64,000 nucleotides of DNA from Colimorpha_A sp045543555 (GTDB lineage Bacteria; Bacillota; Clostridia; Oscillospirales; CAG-272), in the NCBI GenBank assembly GCA_045543555.1, contig JAZQMQ010000025.1, positions 118,940-182,939 of the forward strand, read 5' to 3'. Shown one piece after another: positions 41,803 through 50,494 of this stretch. Position 1 is the first letter of the stretch. Each line of letters begins with the position of its first letter. The notes beneath the pieces were generated by a model. That model did not search any database and was not told where the DNA came from. It saw only the letters and a list, made by a program, of their open reading frames with translations. Both the position numbers and the translations under genes were made by a program.

Positions 41803-42663
41803 TCAATATTGAAATCCCTCGAGGATTATCTCCTCGTCGGGCTTTATGGTGTGAAGCTTACCGTCAACTACGAAGTATACGGTTTTGAGCGTGGGGTTGT
41901 ATATTCTGTCACCCTTTGCGGAGGTGATAAGAGAACGGAATGCGTTAATATAATCGATTATTTCGATGTTCGTTGCCGCCCAGAGGCCGTCAGCCTTGCC
42001 GAGCTTTTCGGCGAGCTCCTCGATACGCTGCCAGTTGTTGTTGCGGTCAAATTCTGCGGAATGTCCCCAAATGTAGAGAAGACGGGGAAATCTGGAGCCG
42101 TCGTAAAGAGAATTTACGTCAAGAGAAATAAATCTGTCCACCCATTCGGGAAGTGAGGGATTATCATGGTGTGCGGTTGGCATCCACGCATAAGGATCGT
42201 TTGGAACACAGAAATCACAGTTGTCCCGTCCGAGCGTACGGGCGTATGCAACACCCATAGTGGAAAGCTGGGCACGAATGTCGGTATATTCTTTGCCGTT
42301 CTGGAAATTTCTGATACCTGCATCGGGGTAGGCGTAACCGCGGATTATACGTCCGAAGCGCTCCTCAAGCTCCTCGCGGCAGTCGAGAATGTCGCGAATT
42401 GTATCAATTGGACGCGCAAAGGAAGGCGCACGGTGAATTCTTCCGTGTAGCGCTATTTCGTGTCCTCGGCACATAAGCTCCTTCATTTCCTCATCGGTGG
42501 TGTGCCAGCCTGTCTGCATACCCGAATTGATGTTAAAGGTGCCCTTTAATCCGTTTTTGTCAAGGATATCCGCAAGTCTCATATCAGCCTTTGCACCGTC
42601 GTCGTAGCTGAACGTGACAGCCTTTGTCTTTCCCTCGGGAAAGCGCATAAACATATATCTCAT
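41803..42663 (-). CDS. polysaccharide deacetylase family protein
   Basis: Product of 286 residues, NodB-homology family. Motif 1 VTFSYDDGAKADMRLADIL has the Asp pair; ALHGRIHRAPSF supplies the metal His. No signal peptide. It is a paralogue of the protein at 33288-33992 (same KAxTFSYDDG opening, GTFNINSG and the LLYIWGHSAEFD motif near the end) but longer at the C-terminus. CGGAGAAA precedes the start. The GH2 remnant follows 21 bp later, hinting at a role in processing a mannan- or hexosamine-type glycan. Confidence 0.85.
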   Translation of the reverse strand: MRYMFMRFPEGKTKAVTFSYDDGAKADMRLADILDKNGLKGTFNINSGMQTGWHTTDEEMKELMCRGHEIALHGRIHRAPSFARPIDTIRDILDCREELEERFGRIIRGYAYPDAGIRNFQNGKEYTDIRAQLSTMGVAYARTLGRDNCDFCVPNDPYAWMPTAHHDNPSLPEWVDRFISLDVNSLYDGSRFPRLLYIWGHSAEFDRNNNWQRIEELAEKLGKADGLWAATNIEIIDYINAFRSLITSAKGDRIYNPTLKTVYFVVDGKLHTIKPDEEIILEGFQY

Positions 42664-42739
42664 AGTATTTTTCTCCGTATGTATTATATTACAGAATGTC
42701 TGTATTGTCTGTGTATTGTCAGAAATTTAACGTCAGTTT

Positions 42740-43429
42740 TTAGTTTTCAAGAAATTTTAAGATTACTCTCGCGGCGCGCGCGGCGGCTATACCTGCAAAC
42801 GTCGGATAATCCATTGATGCATTCTCGTCACCGCCGTCGGAAATAGCGCGCATTACACAGCAGGGAACGTTGTTTACGTAGCACACCTGACCGACAGCCG
42901 CGCCTTCCATTTCGCAGGCAATGGCGTTAAAGGTGTTTCTTATTTCTTCCTTTTCCGCATTGTCGCTCATGAATTTATCACCCGATGCGATTACTCCGAA
43001 AACGGTGTTCACCTCTTCCTCGGCGCATTTCTTAAGACGTGCGTTTGCCTCGGGATCGCAGGGGAGATTTATGATATTTATTCCCGATATCAGTCCTTTA
43101 GGGTCTCCTATTGCCGACGTGTCCATGTCGTGCTGAACAAGAGATGTTGCTATGGCGATATCGCATATTGACAGCTCGGGGGAAAGTCCGCCTGCAACAC
43201 CGCAGTTTATAATAAGACTCGGGGAGTATCTGAGTATCATTGTTTGAGCACAAAGTGCTGCAAAGACCTTTCCGATACCGCATACCGCAACGACACAGCT
43301 TTTTCCGCCGACGTTTCCCGAAACGTACGTGACAGAGCTGATCGTCTCCTCCTTTGTTTCCGTCATTGCCGCGATAATGTCTTTTGCCTCGGCTTCCATT
43401 GCGCAGATTATTCCGACAGTGTTATTCAT
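42740..43429 (-). CDS. mtnN: 5'-methylthioadenosine/S-adenosylhomocysteine nucleosidase
   Basis: Cleaves adenine from S-adenosylhomocysteine and methylthioadenosine, producing S-ribosylhomocysteine for LuxS. Product of 229 residues. Catalytic Glu in IICAMEAEAKD (about residue 12), CEMEGAAVGQV in the ribose site and Asp in AISDGGDENA are intact. Its start overlaps the luxS end by 8 bp, so the two consecutive enzymes of the activated methyl cycle are translated together. Confidence 0.95.
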   Translation of the reverse strand: MNNTVGIICAMEAEAKDIIAAMTETKEETISSVTYVSGNVGGKSCVVAVCGIGKVFAALCAQTMILRYSPSLIINCGVAGGLSPELSICDIAIATSLVQHDMDTSAIGDPKGLISGINIINLPCDPEANARLKKCAEEEVNTVFGVIASGDKFMSDNAEKEEIRNTFNAIACEMEGAAVGQVCYVNNVPCCVMRAISDGGDENASMDYPTFAGIAAARAARVILKFLEN

Positions 43430-43874
43430 ATTTAAAATCCACCTCGCTGTTATTTAAGACCGTAAGATATCTTTCACATTCCTTTTTTGCGCTTTCAATG
43501 GAAAGATTTTTGTAGTTTCCGCATTCCTTGCACTGATCTCCGTACATTTTTCTTTCAACGTAAGCCACATTGTAAAGGCACTTTTTTAGCACCTCAAGTA
43601 CTTTTTGAGGTTCAAGATCGCGGGTGAGGAGATAAAATCCCGTCTGACAACCCATTGGCCCGAAATAAATGACCTTATCTGAAATTTCGGAGTTTCGAAG
43701 CAATGTTGCTAGCATATGCTCTGTCGAATGCATGGTAATATTGTCCATATAATCGTCCATATTGGGTGTTCTTGTGCGGAGGTCGAAGGTCGTTATATCA
43801 CCGTCGATTCTTGAAATATACATACCGGGTACTATCTTGTCATGATCGACCGAAAAACTGGTTATTCTTTTCAT
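43422..43874 (-). CDS. luxS: S-ribosylhomocysteine lyase (AI-2 synthesis)
   Basis: Splits S-ribosylhomocysteine to homocysteine and the AI-2 precursor DPD. Product of 150 residues. Metal site His49-x2-Glu52-His53 (HSTEHMLAT), the conserved GPMGCQTGFY around Cys77, and the third metal Cys in DQCKECGNY are present. Begins 20 bp after recG and overlaps mtnN. Completes the methyl-cycle pair; AI-2 may be used as a signal or simply be a by-product. Confidence 0.96.
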   Translation of the reverse strand: MKRITSFSVDHDKIVPGMYISRIDGDITTFDLRTRTPNMDDYMDNITMHSTEHMLATLLRNSEISDKVIYFGPMGCQTGFYLLTRDLEPQKVLEVLKKCLYNVAYVERKMYGDQCKECGNYKNLSIESAKKECERYLTVLNNSEVDFKYE

Positions 43875-43894
43875 ATTATACCTTTCTTTTTATC

Positions 43895-46060
43895 TCATTG
43901 CATTGCTCTGCCGCCCAAATGGAGAAGATCTCCTATTTCGGACTTTGCAAAGCGGTTGTCGTCATGTGACAGCTCGGGATCGGCTGAAATTACCGCATTT
44001 GCGGCATCCATCGCCTTTTTGAGCATATTCATATCGGCACCCATTACGTTGCCCATGCTTCCGCTTTGACGGGCGCCTCCGTCTTTGCTTGGGAAGTAGT
44101 CGCCGGGACCTCTTATTTCAAGATCGTATTCTGCGATCTTGTAGCCGTCGTAGGTGTTTTTCATAACATCGAGACGTTTTTTTGCATTTTCACCTTTGCT
44201 GTCGGAAACGAGAACGCAGTATGCTTTTCTGCTTCCTCGTCCTACTCTTCCTCGCAGCTGATGGAGCTGTGAAAGGCCGAAGCGATCGGCATTTTCGACT
44301 ATCATAAGTGAGGCATTTGGAACGTTTACGCCTACCTCAATAACAGTGGTTGAAACGAGAATGCTTATTTCTCCACTGTGGAAGGCAGTCATTATTTCGT
44401 CCTTTTCCTTGCTCTTCATTCTTCCGTGGATCAAGCCGATCCTATAGTTTGGAAATGCTTGGCAAAGAGCATCGTGATACTCGACCGCGCTCTTGATCTT
44501 TGGCTTGGCAAAGGAAAATTCAGCGCTTCCGTCGGGAGCAAAGCTGAGCAGGTCGCCGTCGTCGTCCTCATCAGTATCTGACGTGTTTTCCACTGCAGGA
44601 CACACGATATAGACCTGTCCGCCGTCATCAACCTGCTTTTTGATAAAGCCGTTAAGTCTTTCGCGGTAGCTTTCGTTAACCACGAAGGTGTCAACTCGCT
44701 GTCTTCCGGGAGGAAGCTCGTCGAGCATTGAAAGTCGGAGATCACCGTAAAGAATAAGCGCCAGAGTTCTCGGTATCGGAGTTGCGCTCATTACCATAAC
44801 GTGCGGATCGCATCCGTCGTTGTTGCTTCTGCCGAGCCCCGCACGCTGTGATACACCGAATCGGTGTTGTTCGTCGGTTATAACAAGACCAAGCTTTGAA
44901 AATGCTGTGTCCTCGGTTAAGAGAGAGTGGGTGCCTATCAGAAGGTCCAGCTCACCCTCTGCTGCCCGTGATCTTATTTTACGCTTGTTTGCTGCCGTTG
45001 TTGACCCGAGCAGAAGCTCAACTCGGTATCCGAGTTCATGAAACATAGGGGACAAAGATTGAAAATGCTGAGAAGCGAGTATTTCTGTCGGAGCCATCAG
45101 AGCAGCCTGATAACCGTTTTGAAGTGCAATGTAAATTGCCGCTGCGGCAACCGCGGTCTTACCGCTTCCGACGTCACCGCTTAGTAATCTCGACATCGGA
45201 GCCTCGGCTTTTACCATATCCGAATATATTTCGTTTACAGATCGCTTTTGCGCGTTTGTCAGAGGGAAACCGAGCTTTTCTGTAAACGGAATGAGGGAGG
45301 TTTTGTCCATCGACGGCGGAGTTCCGTGAGTTTTTGCGCCCTTCGTCAAAGAGAGCCCAAGGGAGAAAATGTAAAGCTCCCTTGCGGAAAAATAACGTCT
45401 TGCCGCTTCAATTTCCTGCATACTTCTCGGGCGGTGTATCATTCGGTACGCCGCCTCTGCTGTCGGAAGCATGAGATCTGTCCTATAGCTTTTCGGCATT
45501 ATTTCGGGAATGCCGCAGGAAATCACCCTTGTGAGCGCATTTGAAATACACTCGGAGATTATGTTTTGAGAAAGGGACGCACCGCAGGGATATATAGGTG
45601 TAAAATCCGGAAGCTCGTCGGGATGGAGAGAAAATTCATGAAGCGGGGATGACATAACAAGTGATCCTTTGACTCTGTTGACTCTTCCCCAAAAACGATG
45701 AGTTTCTCCGATCCTGAAGCAATCCTCAACGTAACGTTGATTAAAATAGTTTATCTCAACCGTTCCGCTTTCGTCAAAAGCCTTGAATTTGGTTATAACC
45801 TTTCTGTTTTTTAAGGTCACGGATCTCGGACGGCATCCGACTGTGAGCATATACGAGCAATTCTCACCGTAGACCGCTTCGGAAAGCAGTCGTACGTTGC
45901 CCCTGTTCTGATATGCGCGGGGGAAATGATTAAGAAGATCGCCGATAGTGTAAACGCCGATTCGGCAGAAAGCGTCAGCACGCTTTTGACCGATGCCGTG
46001 CATGGTAGAGATACTGCTGTTTATGAGCTTAAGATAAGCTTCTTCGTTTATGAGCGGCAA
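43895..46060 (-). CDS. recG: ATP-dependent DNA helicase RecG
   Basis: Branch-migrating helicase that rescues stalled forks. Product of 721 residues. The N-terminal wedge domain includes MHGIGQKRADAFCRIGVYTI; helicase motifs are LSGDVGSGKTAVAAAA (Walker A), ITDEQHRFGV (DEQH box), VMSATPIPRTL, and RGRVGRGSRKAYCVL with the C-terminal hook. The start is TTG at 46058-46060, six bases after GGGGGAT. First gene of the recG-luxS-mtnN unit. Confidence 0.96.
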   Translation of the reverse strand: MPLINEEAYLKLINSSISTMHGIGQKRADAFCRIGVYTIGDLLNHFPRAYQNRGNVRLLSEAVYGENCSYMLTVGCRPRSVTLKNRKVITKFKAFDESGTVEINYFNQRYVEDCFRIGETHRFWGRVNRVKGSLVMSSPLHEFSLHPDELPDFTPIYPCGASLSQNIISECISNALTRVISCGIPEIMPKSYRTDLMLPTAEAAYRMIHRPRSMQEIEAARRYFSARELYIFSLGLSLTKGAKTHGTPPSMDKTSLIPFTEKLGFPLTNAQKRSVNEIYSDMVKAEAPMSRLLSGDVGSGKTAVAAAAIYIALQNGYQAALMAPTEILASQHFQSLSPMFHELGYRVELLLGSTTAANKRKIRSRAAEGELDLLIGTHSLLTEDTAFSKLGLVITDEQHRFGVSQRAGLGRSNNDGCDPHVMVMSATPIPRTLALILYGDLRLSMLDELPPGRQRVDTFVVNESYRERLNGFIKKQVDDGGQVYIVCPAVENTSDTDEDDDGDLLSFAPDGSAEFSFAKPKIKSAVEYHDALCQAFPNYRIGLIHGRMKSKEKDEIMTAFHSGEISILVSTTVIEVGVNVPNASLMIVENADRFGLSQLHQLRGRVGRGSRKAYCVLVSDSKGENAKKRLDVMKNTYDGYKIAEYDLEIRGPGDYFPSKDGGARQSGSMGNVMGADMNMLKKAMDAANAVISADPELSHDDNRFAKSEIGDLLHLGGRAMQ

Positions 46061-46090
46061 AATATCATCCCCCTTTACTGTATTTATTAA

Positions 46091-46119
46091 ATTATATCAG
46101 AAAAATAGTGTACATGCAA
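46091..46119 (-). promoter_or_regulatory. promoter of recG-luxS-mtnN
   Basis: Minus strand: TTGCAT (46114-46119), 17-bp spacer, TATAAT (46091-46096). Confidence 0.75.
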
Positions 46120-46130
46120 GGGTTTGCCAC

Positions 46131-46159
46131 TTGATAATGCCGAAAAAATATGATATAAT
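46131..46159 (+). promoter_or_regulatory. promoter of yhbY
   Basis: TTGATA (46131-46136), 17-bp spacer, TATAAT (46154-46159), divergent from the recG promoter. Confidence 0.72.
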
Positions 46160-46193
46160 TATATCGTAATAAAGATTAAGGCAGGAAATAAAA

Positions 46194-46469
46194 GTGACAG
46201 GAAAAGAACGCGCGGAATTTCGCAAACAGGCAAATTCGCTTCAGGCAATACAGCAGGTAGGACACAACGGCATAGGCGATGAGCTTATAAAAAACGTGGA
46301 CGCGGCACTCACGGCAAGAGAGCTTATAAAGCTTCGTGTGCTTGAGACCTGCCCGCACACAGCAAGAGAGGCGGCAGAGCTTCTTGCAGAAGCGACGGGA
46401 GCAGAGGTAATACAGGTAATAGGCTACCGCTTTGTGCTGTACAGATTTAACCCCGAAAAGCATAAATGA
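46194..46469 (+). CDS. yhbY: YhbY family RNA-binding protein (CRM domain)
   Basis: Small ribosome-assembly-associated RNA-binding protein, 91 residues. The CRM fold is visible in RAEFRKQANSLQAIQQVGHN, ALTARELIKLRVLET and IGYRFVLYRF. The GxxG RNA loop, usually GKGG, reads GHNG here. Start is GTG at 46194, after CAGGAA. Monocistronic, ended by the hairpin at 46510. Confidence 0.87.
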   Translation: MTGKERAEFRKQANSLQAIQQVGHNGIGDELIKNVDAALTARELIKLRVLETCPHTAREAAELLAEATGAEVIQVIGYRFVLYRFNPEKHK

Positions 46470-46509
46470 GAAAATGGAACGGAGTATTTTTGCTCGGTTA
46501 CAATAAGAC

Positions 46510-46536
46510 AAAAGACCTGCTTTTTGCAGGTCTTTT
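46510..46536. terminator. bidirectional terminator between yhbY and the AraC gene
   Basis: AAAAGACCTGC and GCAGGTCTTTT form an 11-bp stem with loop TTTTT. Confidence 0.88.
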
Positions 46537-46566
46537 GAAGTTTTTGGCGCGTTGGGGAGGGATCGA

Positions 46567-47529
46567 TTACGTTTTTTTCTCTTTTCGCCATTTGCTTGGT
46601 GAGGTTCCGTATTGCTGACGGAAGATTCGGTGAAAAAAGCTGGTATTTTCGTATCCGACAGCCTCAGCTATGGCATTTACGGGGAGATCGCTGTTAAGAA
46701 TGAGCTGTTCTGCTTCGTTAAAGCGCCTTTCCTTCAGAAGCTCGGTAAATGACGTTCCGTAAAGCTCATTCACGCGGCGGCTTACGTACGTAGGAGACAT
46801 TTTTAGAAGCTCCGAAAGCTCGGTTAAGGTGGCTGTGCGGAAGCTGTTTTGAATATATGCACCGATCTTTTTGCGTACGGGGTCGCCGTCGGTAAGCTCC
46901 GAGGAGCTGTGGAGCAGGGAATCGGGGTAAAGCTCGAAATATTTAAAGAGCAGGGCGATACAGTCGCGGAGCACCGATCTTTGAATAACGTCGGGCGGAT
47001 CCGATTTCATAATGGTATCCATAAGAAGATTCTCTATTACGTTTTCCGTGACCGCTCGTGATCTTACGTCGTAGATCGAAAACCGTGATTGGCCGTCCTC
47101 GCGTCTGTCCTGATCGATAAGGTCGCGGAGGCTTTCGTCACCGCGGAAACGGTGGGAGGAAATCGCCTCGGGAGGAATAATGAAATTGACCGCAATATCC
47201 GACGGGGAGGATGCGGGAATAGAGTGCATAACGTGACGGTTCATGATAAGCAGCTGACCTTCGCAAAGGCGGTATGAAGCTCCGTCTATTACGTGATTTA
47301 CCGCTCCCGTCAGAACGTACATCATTTCAACGTAGTTGTGGGAATGTAGCGGAATATCGATAAGACGGGTATGAAGGCGTGCGGAGACCGTTCTGTCGGA
47401 GTCGATTACGTTGAAAATGTAATCCTTGCGCTTGAGTGCCATTCCAGCGAAAACTCCGTTTGTGTCGGTCGTTACGTACGTGCTGTCACCCGTCATTTTT
47501 TTGATGTTGTCAATAACCGATGCGTCCAT
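46567..47529 (-). CDS. AraC family regulator, probable rhamnose regulator
   Basis: Product of 320 residues. The cupin sensor (residues ~55-130) contains LHSHNYVEMMYVLTG and LCEGQLLIMNRHVMHSIP. The C-terminal helix-turn-helix pair has LSELLKMSPTYVSRRVNELY and GYENTSFFHRIFRQQYGTSP. The open frame runs much further upstream but that part is antisense to rhaB control DNA and rhaB itself; ATG 47529 with GTAGGG before it gives the normal length. Divergent from rhaB, so it most likely controls rhamnose genes, binding the repeat at 47621-47655. Confidence 0.85.
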   Translation of the reverse strand: MDASVIDNIKKMTGDSTYVTTDTNGVFAGMALKRKDYIFNVIDSDRTVSARLHTRLIDIPLHSHNYVEMMYVLTGAVNHVIDGASYRLCEGQLLIMNRHVMHSIPASSPSDIAVNFIIPPEAISSHRFRGDESLRDLIDQDRREDGQSRFSIYDVRSRAVTENVIENLLMDTIMKSDPPDVIQRSVLRDCIALLFKYFELYPDSLLHSSSELTDGDPVRKKIGAYIQNSFRTATLTELSELLKMSPTYVSRRVNELYGTSFTELLKERRFNEAEQLILNSDLPVNAIAEAVGYENTSFFHRIFRQQYGTSPSKWRKEKKT

Positions 47530-47620
47530 TTTTGCCCTACTTTTGCAATTTTTTTGCTGTTTTTTATATGATATCATATTTATTTGCGCTTTGCAACGGT
47601 TTTTAATAAGAAAATCATAA

Positions 47621-47679
47621 AAAAGAACACTTTTTAACATAAAATATGTTCTTTTATATTCTGCGCAATATGGTATAAT
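47621..47679 (+). promoter_or_regulatory. rhaB promoter region with inverted repeat operator candidate
   Basis: AAAAGAACA (47621-47629) and TGTTCTTTT (47647-47655) are perfect 9-bp inverted arms 17 bp apart. A TATAAT at 47674-47679 follows, but only a poor -35 sits at the right distance, over the second arm. This is the layout of an activator-dependent promoter. Confidence 0.6.
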
Positions 47680-47712
47680 TGAATAGTAATAATATAATAG
47701 CGGAGGATATTT

Positions 47713-49098
47713 ATGTACTATCTTGCAATTGATATAGGCGCATCCAGCGGGCGTCACATTATCGGAACCTATGAAAACGGTAAGATCGTAATCGAGGAGA
47801 TGTACCGTTTCCCCAACGGTATGAAAAAGAATGAGAACGGAACTCGCGTGTGGGATACCGAGGCACTTATCGGACATCTCAAGGCGGGTATTGCCGAGTG
47901 TGTAAAGCGCGGCAAGTCTCCCGATTATATCGGTATCGATACTTGGGGCGTTGACTTCGTGCTCATCGATAAGGACGGTAAGCGCATCGGTGACGCAGTA
48001 GGCTACCGTGACAAGCGTAACATCGGTATGGATGCCGAGGTTTATAAGCTCATTCCCGAGGACGAGCTTTACGAAAGAACCGGTATTCAGAAGGCGATCT
48101 TCAATACCATCTATCAGCTTGCGGCTGTAAAGAAGAACAATCCCGAGCATCTTGAGCAGGCGGAGACCCTTCTTATGATGCCCGACTATCTTGCATTCCT
48201 TCTCACGGGCGTTGCTTGCTCCGAATACACCAACGCTACCACAGGTCAGCTCGTCAAGGCCGGCGAAAATAACTGGGACTACGAGCTTATCGAGCGTCTC
48301 GGCCTTCCTACAAGAATATTCAAGGATATAAAGATGCCCGGTCACATCGTCGGAGAGCTTTCCGATGCTGTTAAGGCAGAAACAGGATGCACGGGCGCGA
48401 AGGTTATTCTTCCTCCTACTCACGATACAGGCTCTGCGGTTGTTGCAGTACCCACAAACGAGGAGGACGTTATCTACATCAGCTCGGGCACATGGTCGCT
48501 TCTCGGTATCGAAAGACTCGTTCCCGATTCTTCAAAGAAGAGCATGGAGCACAACTTCACAAATGAGGGTGGCTTCGATATGCGCTACAGATATCTTAAG
48601 AACATTACAGGTCTTTGGATGATCCAGTCCATGAAGAAGGAGCTTGGCGGAGATTACACCTTCGATATGCTCTGCAACATGGCAAAAGAGTACGATTCCA
48701 CTCCCCTCAGAGTTGACCCCAACGACGACCGATTCACCGCTCCCGACAGCATGATAGAGGAGGTTAAGGCGGCAACAGGTAAGGCTGACCTTTCTATCGG
48801 TGAGATGTTCTCGGTAGTATATCACTCCTTGGCTGACACATATAAGAAGTGCGTAGCTGAGGTTGAGGAGCTTTCGGGCAAGACCATCAAGGCTATCCAC
48901 ATCGTTGGCGGCGGTTGCAAGGACGATTACCTCTGCGCACTCACCGCTAAGGCTTGCGGCAAGCCCGTTTATGCAGGACCCATCGAGGCGACCGCAATCG
49001 GTAACCTCGCATCCCAGATGATCACCACCGGCGTATTCGGTTCTCTTTCTGAAGCAAGAACCGTTATCTTCAACAGCTTCGACGTAAAGGTCCTTTGA
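47713..49098 (+). CDS. rhaB: rhamnulokinase
   Basis: Phosphorylates L-rhamnulose at C1. Product of 461 residues in the FGGY/ASKHA fold: LAIDIGASSGRHIIGTYENG (first phosphate loop), IGIDTWGVDFVLID, PTHDTGSAVVAVP, ISSGTWSLLGIE and the C-terminal IHIVGGGCKDDYLCALTA. These match RhaB rather than xylulokinase. GGAGG lies before the ATG. First gene of the rha operon; codon use is strongly biased. Followed by a 105-bp repeat-containing gap before rhaA. Confidence 0.95.
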   Translation: MYYLAIDIGASSGRHIIGTYENGKIVIEEMYRFPNGMKKNENGTRVWDTEALIGHLKAGIAECVKRGKSPDYIGIDTWGVDFVLIDKDGKRIGDAVGYRDKRNIGMDAEVYKLIPEDELYERTGIQKAIFNTIYQLAAVKKNNPEHLEQAETLLMMPDYLAFLLTGVACSEYTNATTGQLVKAGENNWDYELIERLGLPTRIFKDIKMPGHIVGELSDAVKAETGCTGAKVILPPTHDTGSAVVAVPTNEEDVIYISSGTWSLLGIERLVPDSSKKSMEHNFTNEGGFDMRYRYLKNITGLWMIQSMKKELGGDYTFDMLCNMAKEYDSTPLRVDPNDDRFTAPDSMIEEVKAATGKADLSIGEMFSVVYHSLADTYKKCVAEVEELSGKTIKAIHIVGGGCKDDYLCALTAKACGKPVYAGPIEATAIGNLASQMITTGVFGSLSEARTVIFNSFDVKVL

Positions 49099-49203
49099 TT
49101 AAAGTCAGCCGCGAGCGGGTCTGACCCGCAGGGCGATGCGAAGCATCGGGATCTAATAAAAAAATATAAAATTTGTGCCGACAAGGCAGAATGGAGAAAT
49201 AAT
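49099..49203. repeat. short palindromic repeats between rhaB and rhaA
   Basis: The gap holds CGGGTCTGACCCG and GATGCGAAGCATC, two small near-perfect palindromes in tandem (about 49117-49150), then an AT-rich leader with GGAGA ahead of rhaA. No T-tract follows, so it is more likely a repeat or RNA-processing site than a terminator. Confidence 0.45.
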
Positions 49204-50451
49204 ATGAACGCAATTTATGAGGCAGCAAAAAAGAGATATGCAGAATTCGGTATCGACACCGAGGCAGTAATTGAGAATCTCGGCAAGGCGGAGATTTCCG
49301 TTCACTGCTGGCAGGGCGACGACGTTGGAGGATTCGACAGTGAGGGCGCTCTCTCCGGCGGTATTCAGGCAACCGGTAACTATCCCGGAAAGGCAAGAAC
49401 TCCCGATGAGCTTATGGCAGATTTCGACAAGGCTATGTCCCTTGTTCCCGGTAGGCACAAGCTCAACCTTCACGCTTGCTACGCTATCTTCGAGGATGGC
49501 GAGTACGCTGACCGCGACGCTATCGAGCCCAAGCACTTCGCTAAATGGGTAGAGTTCGCTAAGGCAAGAAATATGGGTCTTGATTTCAACCCCACCTATT
49601 TCTCTCATCCCAAGGCTGCAGAATTCACCCTTTCCTCTCCCGACGAGGAGATCAGAGCGTTCTGGGTACGTCACGGTATCGCTTGTATCAGAATCGCTGA
49701 GTACTTCGCTACCGAGACAGGTATCCCCTGCGTTATGAACATCTGGATCCCCGACGGATACAAGGATATTCCCGCAGACCGCATCGGACCTCGCGCACGC
49801 TTCAAGAAGTCTCTCGACGAGATCATCGGCTGCGGCTACGACAAGTCAAAGGTTCTCGTTTGCCTCGAGAGCAAGGTGTTCGGTATCGGCCTTGAGTCCT
49901 ACACCGTAGGTTCCGCTGAGTTCACCCTCGGCTACGCTTCAGCAAACAAGCTCGTTCCTCTTATGGACAACGGTCACTATCATCCCACCGAGGTGGTTTC
50001 CGATAAGATCTCTTCTCTTCTCCTTCTCAATGAGAAGCTCGCTCTCCACGTAACCCGTTCTGTTCGTTGGGACTCCGACCACGTAGTACGTCTCGACGAC
50101 GAGACCAAGGAGATCGCAAAGGAGATCGTTGCAAGCGGACGTATGGACGACATCGCAATGGCTCTCGACTTCTTCGATGCATCCATCAACCGTATCGCTG
50201 CATGGGTAGTTGGTATCCGTTCCTTCCGTAAGGCTCTCCTTTCTGCAATGCTCACTCCCCACGCAACCTTCACCGAGCTTCAGAATAAGGGCGATATGAC
50301 CAGACTTATGGTTCTTCAGGAGGAGCTCAAGATGCTTCCTATGGGAGCTGTTTGGGACGAGTTCTGTGCTCGTAACGGCGTAGATTCCTCTGAGAAGTGG
50401 TTCTGCGAGGTTGAAAAGTACGAGAAGGAAGTCCTTCTTAAGAGAGTATAA
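49204..50451 (+). CDS. rhaA: L-rhamnose isomerase
   Basis: Converts L-rhamnose to L-rhamnulose, first step of the pathway. Product of 415 residues, close to the 419 of E. coli. Recognisable stretches: VHCWQGDDVGGFDSEGALSG, LNLHACYAIFEDGEYADRD, MNIWIPDGYKDIPADR, and the metal-site LVPLMDNGHYHPTEVVSDK and RSVRWDSDHVVRLDDE. Lies between rhaB and the PHP gene. Confidence 0.97.
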   Translation: MNAIYEAAKKRYAEFGIDTEAVIENLGKAEISVHCWQGDDVGGFDSEGALSGGIQATGNYPGKARTPDELMADFDKAMSLVPGRHKLNLHACYAIFEDGEYADRDAIEPKHFAKWVEFAKARNMGLDFNPTYFSHPKAAEFTLSSPDEEIRAFWVRHGIACIRIAEYFATETGIPCVMNIWIPDGYKDIPADRIGPRARFKKSLDEIIGCGYDKSKVLVCLESKVFGIGLESYTVGSAEFTLGYASANKLVPLMDNGHYHPTEVVSDKISSLLLLNEKLALHVTRSVRWDSDHVVRLDDETKEIAKEIVASGRMDDIAMALDFFDASINRIAAWVVGIRSFRKALLSAMLTPHATFTELQNKGDMTRLMVLQEELKMLPMGAVWDEFCARNGVDSSEKWFCEVEKYEKEVLLKRV

Positions 50452-50494
50452 AAAAACACGAGGGGGCTTTACGCCCCTTTGAAAGGTTTTAGTT

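Noticed and set aside
47530..48423. N-terminal ~300-codon extension of the minus-strand AraC gene
   Set aside because: This part is antisense to rhaB and its promoter; the regulator has full length from ATG 47529.
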